Shown here: piece by piece, positions 61,699 to 64,000 of the stretch
Numbering within the stretch: the first letter of the stretch is position 1
Layout of the letters: each line of letters begins with the position of its first letter
Translations under genes and position numbers: made by a program
Notes under the pieces: model-generated
Databases searched by the model: none
What the model was told of the DNA's origin: nothing
The model's input: the letters and a program-made list of their open reading frames with translations, nothing else
Source of the DNA: CAVUAT01 sp963739545
GTDB lineage: Bacteria > Actinomycetota > Thermoleophilia > Solirubrobacterales > 70-9
Assembly: GCA_963739545.1 (NCBI GenBank)
Contig: CAVUAT010000011.1
Span: 496,001-560,000 of the forward strand
Direction: 5' to 3'
Length of the DNA stretch: 64,000 nt

Positions 61699-62721
61699 TC
61701 AGGCGGAGACGGTCGCCGGCTGCATGACCTTTTCGGCCAGCTCGACGCAGCGGTTCGAGTAGCCCCACTCGTTGTCGTACCAGGCGATGACCTTGATCAT
61801 CGTCCCGTCGAGCACCATCGTCTGGCCGGAGTCAAAGATCGACGAGTGCGGGTCGCCGACGATGTCAGTCGACACGATCGGGTCCTCGGTGTAGGAGAGG
61901 ATCCCCTCAAGGGGGCCTTCCGCGGCCTGCTTCATTGCGGCGTTTATCTCCTCTGCGCTGGTCTCCTGCGAGACCTGGAAGACCAGGTCCACTACCGAGC
62001 CGGTGGGCACCGGCGCGCGCACGGCGATGCCGTTCAGCTTGCCCTTCAGCTCCGGAAGCACGATTCCGATCGCCTTCGCCGCGCCGGTGGAGGTGGGGAT
62101 CAGGTTGATCGCCGCCGCGCGGGCGCGTCGCAGGTCCTTGTGGGGCATGTCCTGCAGCCGCTGATCGACGGTGTAGGCATGAATCGTGGTCATCAGGCCC
62201 CGCTCGATCCCGACCGTATCGAGCAGCACCTTGGCGACAGGGGCGAGACAGTTGGTCGTGCAGGAGGCATTGGAGATGATGCTGTGCTTCTGGGGGTCGT
62301 AGTCGGAGTCGAAGTTGATCCCCAGCGCGACCGTGACGTCGGGATCGGTGGCCGGGGCGGTGATGATCACCTTCTTCGCCCCCGCCTCCAGATGCTTGGA
62401 GGCGTCCTCGCGCTTCCTGAACATCCCGGTGGACTCGATCACCACGTCGGCGCCGAGGTCACCCCACGGCAGCGCTGCAGGGTCCTTCTCGGACAGCACC
62501 CGAAGGTCGTCTCCGTCAACCGTGATGCCAGTCTTGCTCACGCCCACCTCGCCCGCGTAGCGGCCGAGAATCGAGTCGTACTTGAACAGGTGGGCGAGCG
62601 CCTCCACGTCCACCAGGTCGTTGACCGCGACGAAGTCCAGATCCGATCCGGATGCCTTGGCGGCGCGAATGATGTTGCGCCCGATGCGACCGAAACCGTT
62701 GATGCCGACCTTCACCGTCAT
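61699..62721 (-). CDS. gap: Glyceraldehyde-3-phosphate dehydrogenase
   Basis: 340 residues. Glycolytic NAD-dependent GAPDH: Rossmann start VKVGINGFGRIGRNIIRA, catalytic Cys in SNASCTTNCLAP (about residue 153), His in TTIHAYTVDQ, and phosphate-site residues ARAAAINLIPTSTGAAKA; ends WYDNEWGYSNRCVELA. NAD specificity is suggested by VNDLVD after the second strand. ATG 62721 with AAGGAGGAG eight nt before. Stands alone: no pgk or tpi next to it. Confidence 0.97.
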   Translation of the reverse strand: MTVKVGINGFGRIGRNIIRAAKASGSDLDFVAVNDLVDVEALAHLFKYDSILGRYAGEVGVSKTGITVDGDDLRVLSEKDPAALPWGDLGADVVIESTGMFRKREDASKHLEAGAKKVIITAPATDPDVTVALGINFDSDYDPQKHSIISNASCTTNCLAPVAKVLLDTVGIERGLMTTIHAYTVDQRLQDMPHKDLRRARAAAINLIPTSTGAAKAIGIVLPELKGKLNGIAVRAPVPTGSVVDLVFQVSQETSAEEINAAMKQAAEGPLEGILSYTEDPIVSTDIVGDPHSSIFDSGQTMVLDGTMIKVIAWYDNEWGYSNRCVELAEKVMQPATVSA

Positions 62722-62903
62722 TTGAGGCTCCTCCTTCGCCTTCGCGGATACGGCTCAACCTAGCGCTCAAAAGCGCCACGAGCATCCCGGTTGTGAACCG
62801 CCGGGCGAATCTGTCGCCGGCCTCTACGTGAACGCTTCGCCGGTCTGCGGCGTGTTCGCTCCTCGGAGCAACCAAGTGCCGTGCGCAACCCGAGGCGGGG
62901 TGA

Positions 62904-64000
62904 TCAGTAGATGCGGAGCTTGTCGAGGAGCGCGAATCGGTCGTCGATGGTCTCGAGCAGCTGCTTGTTATGGAAGATCATCTTGCTGCGCATGTAGACG
63001 CGAAGCCACTGCTTGTAGATGAAGAGCTCATAGCGCTCGAGCATCTCGCTGACCGTCAGGTCACGCTGAGCGATCAGCCCAGCCAGGAACATCACGGACT
63101 CCAAGCCGAGCGAGATCGACTGGAAGTACGGCGAGCCGATGGCCGAATCGCCGGCCAACAGCACGGACGAGCTTGCGAACGGGTGATCCTCGGGGCCCGT
63201 CTTGCGCCACGCCCGGTTGGTGGCGTTGCGGGCTCGATACACGTTGAGCGGTATCCGGACGATCCCCAGGTCGCCGACAAGCTCGCCATTGGATTCCTGC
63301 TTGATCTTGTCGATGAACCGGTCCATCGACTCCGCGATCGCGGGAAAGTTGCCCCGAAGCCACTCGCCGTCGAACCGAGGCGGCATCGCCTCGTAGTCCT
63401 CGGGGGTGATGTGGACGATTCCCGTCACGTGGGTGACGCTGCCGTCGTGGTAGGTACGGTGGACGAACGGAATGAACTTGTAGTGCGGGTTGTCAGCGTT
63501 CTTGTAGTACTTGCAGTACTCGTTGCAGTCGTAGGTCCGGCCGTACAGGAAGGTGATCACCAGCGCGTATTCGAGCGGGATGCTCAGCGTGTTCGCGCCT
63601 TCGACCACCGCGTCGCCGTTGGAGCCCGGCGCCAGATGATCTCGGAGCAGCGAGTTGCTGCCCGTGCAGTCGACCAGGACGTCACCCGGCTCGGCCATAA
63701 CCAAGGCGTCCTGGGCGGTCACCTCGGCCTCGGTGCGCCGCACCCCGTTCGACCCGCCCGACTCGATCAAGTCGCTGAGCGTGCGCTCGATGGCGTTGAG
63801 CGGACAGAACCCTTGTTCCCAGTCGCGAAGATGCGCCATCAGCTCCGGCGAGATGGACTGCCGGAACGCAAGACCTTGGTCGAGCTCTTCCGGATCGAAC
63901 ACCGCAGCGACGGTGTCTCCGTCGATGTAGTCGGCGCTGTAGCCCTCGACCGAATCCGCCACTAGGTAGGGGGCGAGCTGCACCATCCGGGTGCGCGTGT
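62904..64000 (-). CDS. FAD-dependent oxidoreductase/monooxygenase-like protein, 5' end cut by window edge
   Basis: At least 365 residues are visible; the frame is open to position 64000, and the N-terminal FAD Rossmann motif (GxGxxG) is not within the window. Visible blocks: VLVDCTGSNSLLRDHL (second nucleotide-binding strand), LLAGDSAIGSPYFQSISLGLESVMFLAGL (GD motif that binds the FAD pyrophosphate), and an unusual Tyr/Cys-rich stretch RTYDCNEYCKYYKN. Resembles flavin monooxygenases or tryptophan-halogenase-like proteins. ATG 63986 could be internal. Function not assignable. Confidence 0.75.
   Translation of the reverse strand, partial: TRTRMVQLAPYLVADSVEGYSADYIDGDTVAAVFDPEELDQGLAFRQSISPELMAHLRDWEQGFCPLNAIERTLSDLIESGGSNGVRRTEAEVTAQDALVMAEPGDVLVDCTGSNSLLRDHLAPGSNGDAVVEGANTLSIPLEYALVITFLYGRTYDCNEYCKYYKNADNPHYKFIPFVHRTYHDGSVTHVTGIVHITPEDYEAMPPRFDGEWLRGNFPAIAESMDRFIDKIKQESNGELVGDLGIVRIPLNVYRARNATNRAWRKTGPEDHPFASSSVLLAGDSAIGSPYFQSISLGLESVMFLAGLIAQRDLTVSEMLERYELFIYKQWLRVYMRSKMIFHNKQLLETIDDRFALLDKLRIY

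Overview
The window is about 64 kb of very GC-rich DNA. Gene content, GTG/TTG starts and many 1-4 nt stop/start overlaps point to an actinobacterium. The relA-recJ-secDF and ruvCAB/yebC/pdxST blocks, secreted P-domain proteins and an actinobacterial hypoxia-type hydrogenase locus suggest a deep-branching class such as Thermoleophilia; this placement is inference. I recognised no rRNA, tRNA, CRISPR array or complete insertion sequence.

Layout. (1) 1-18.5 kb is housekeeping and almost all on the minus strand: relA (last codons off the left edge), recJ, a small membrane protein, fused secDF, a zinc-ribbon/PAS protein, ruvB-ruvA-ruvC, two secreted P-domain paralogues flanking yebC, an M29 aminopeptidase, pdxT-pdxS, a candidate 6C-type RNA, an RpiR-type regulator and a lipoprotein. 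(2) 18.5-26.8 kb is a potassium/osmotic-stress locus on the plus strand: DUF4118 sensor kinase, kdpE, kdpF, kdpA, kdpC, kdpB, a stand-alone KdpD N-terminal sensor and a universal stress protein. Every gene except kdpF-size pieces is broken by many small frame changes whose signature looks technical. Two minute SD-led reading frames and a strong terminator close it. (3) 27-34 kb holds envelope and signalling genes: a coiled-coil membrane protein, a DUF3089 hydrolase, a diguanylate cyclase, and two cell-wall hydrolases (NlpC/P60-like and M23), each behind its own c-di-AMP (ydaO-type) riboswitch, with an acyl-CoA carboxylase carboxyltransferase between them. (4) 34-45.6 kb is accessory: an envelope-stress trio (DUF883-like, YqjE/holin-like, DUF3618) behind a SigB-like promoter, TetR, LtrA, a secreted triple-repeat protein, a divergent AraC / NmrA / DUF1772 set, a UPF0104 membrane protein and a DHA2-type exporter.

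(5) 45.9-61.7 kb is a low-oxygen/dormancy block: a quinol-type nitric oxide reductase translationally coupled to a membrane protein carrying a transposase-like Cys motif; a GNAT/acyl-CoA-synthetase-like acetyltransferase; a tightly overlapping group 3 [NiFe]-hydrogenase operon (beta, cNMP-binding domain, gamma, small, large, maturation protease); a DUF2090 aldolase-like gene; a wax-ester-synthase remnant; and UspA2-TreT-UspA. GAPDH and the start of a flavoprotein oxidoreductase (5' end off the right edge) finish the window.

How it works together: relA (ppGpp), two c-di-AMP riboswitches, a GGDEF enzyme (c-di-GMP) and the cNMP-domain protein give four nucleotide second-messenger systems in one window. 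Outputs visible here are wall remodelling, potassium uptake, NO removal, hydrogen/NAD(P)H redox balancing, trehalose synthesis and universal stress proteins, a coherent starvation and hypoxia survival theme.

A caution for all users of this sequence: frameshifts here, both clustered (18.6-26.7 kb) and isolated (pdxT, an NmrA-like gene, a P-domain gene), are mostly repaired by putting back one two-base unit of a tandem dinucleotide (CGCG read as CG, CTCT as CT, GAGA as GA). I treat them as probable sequence errors, not pseudogenes.
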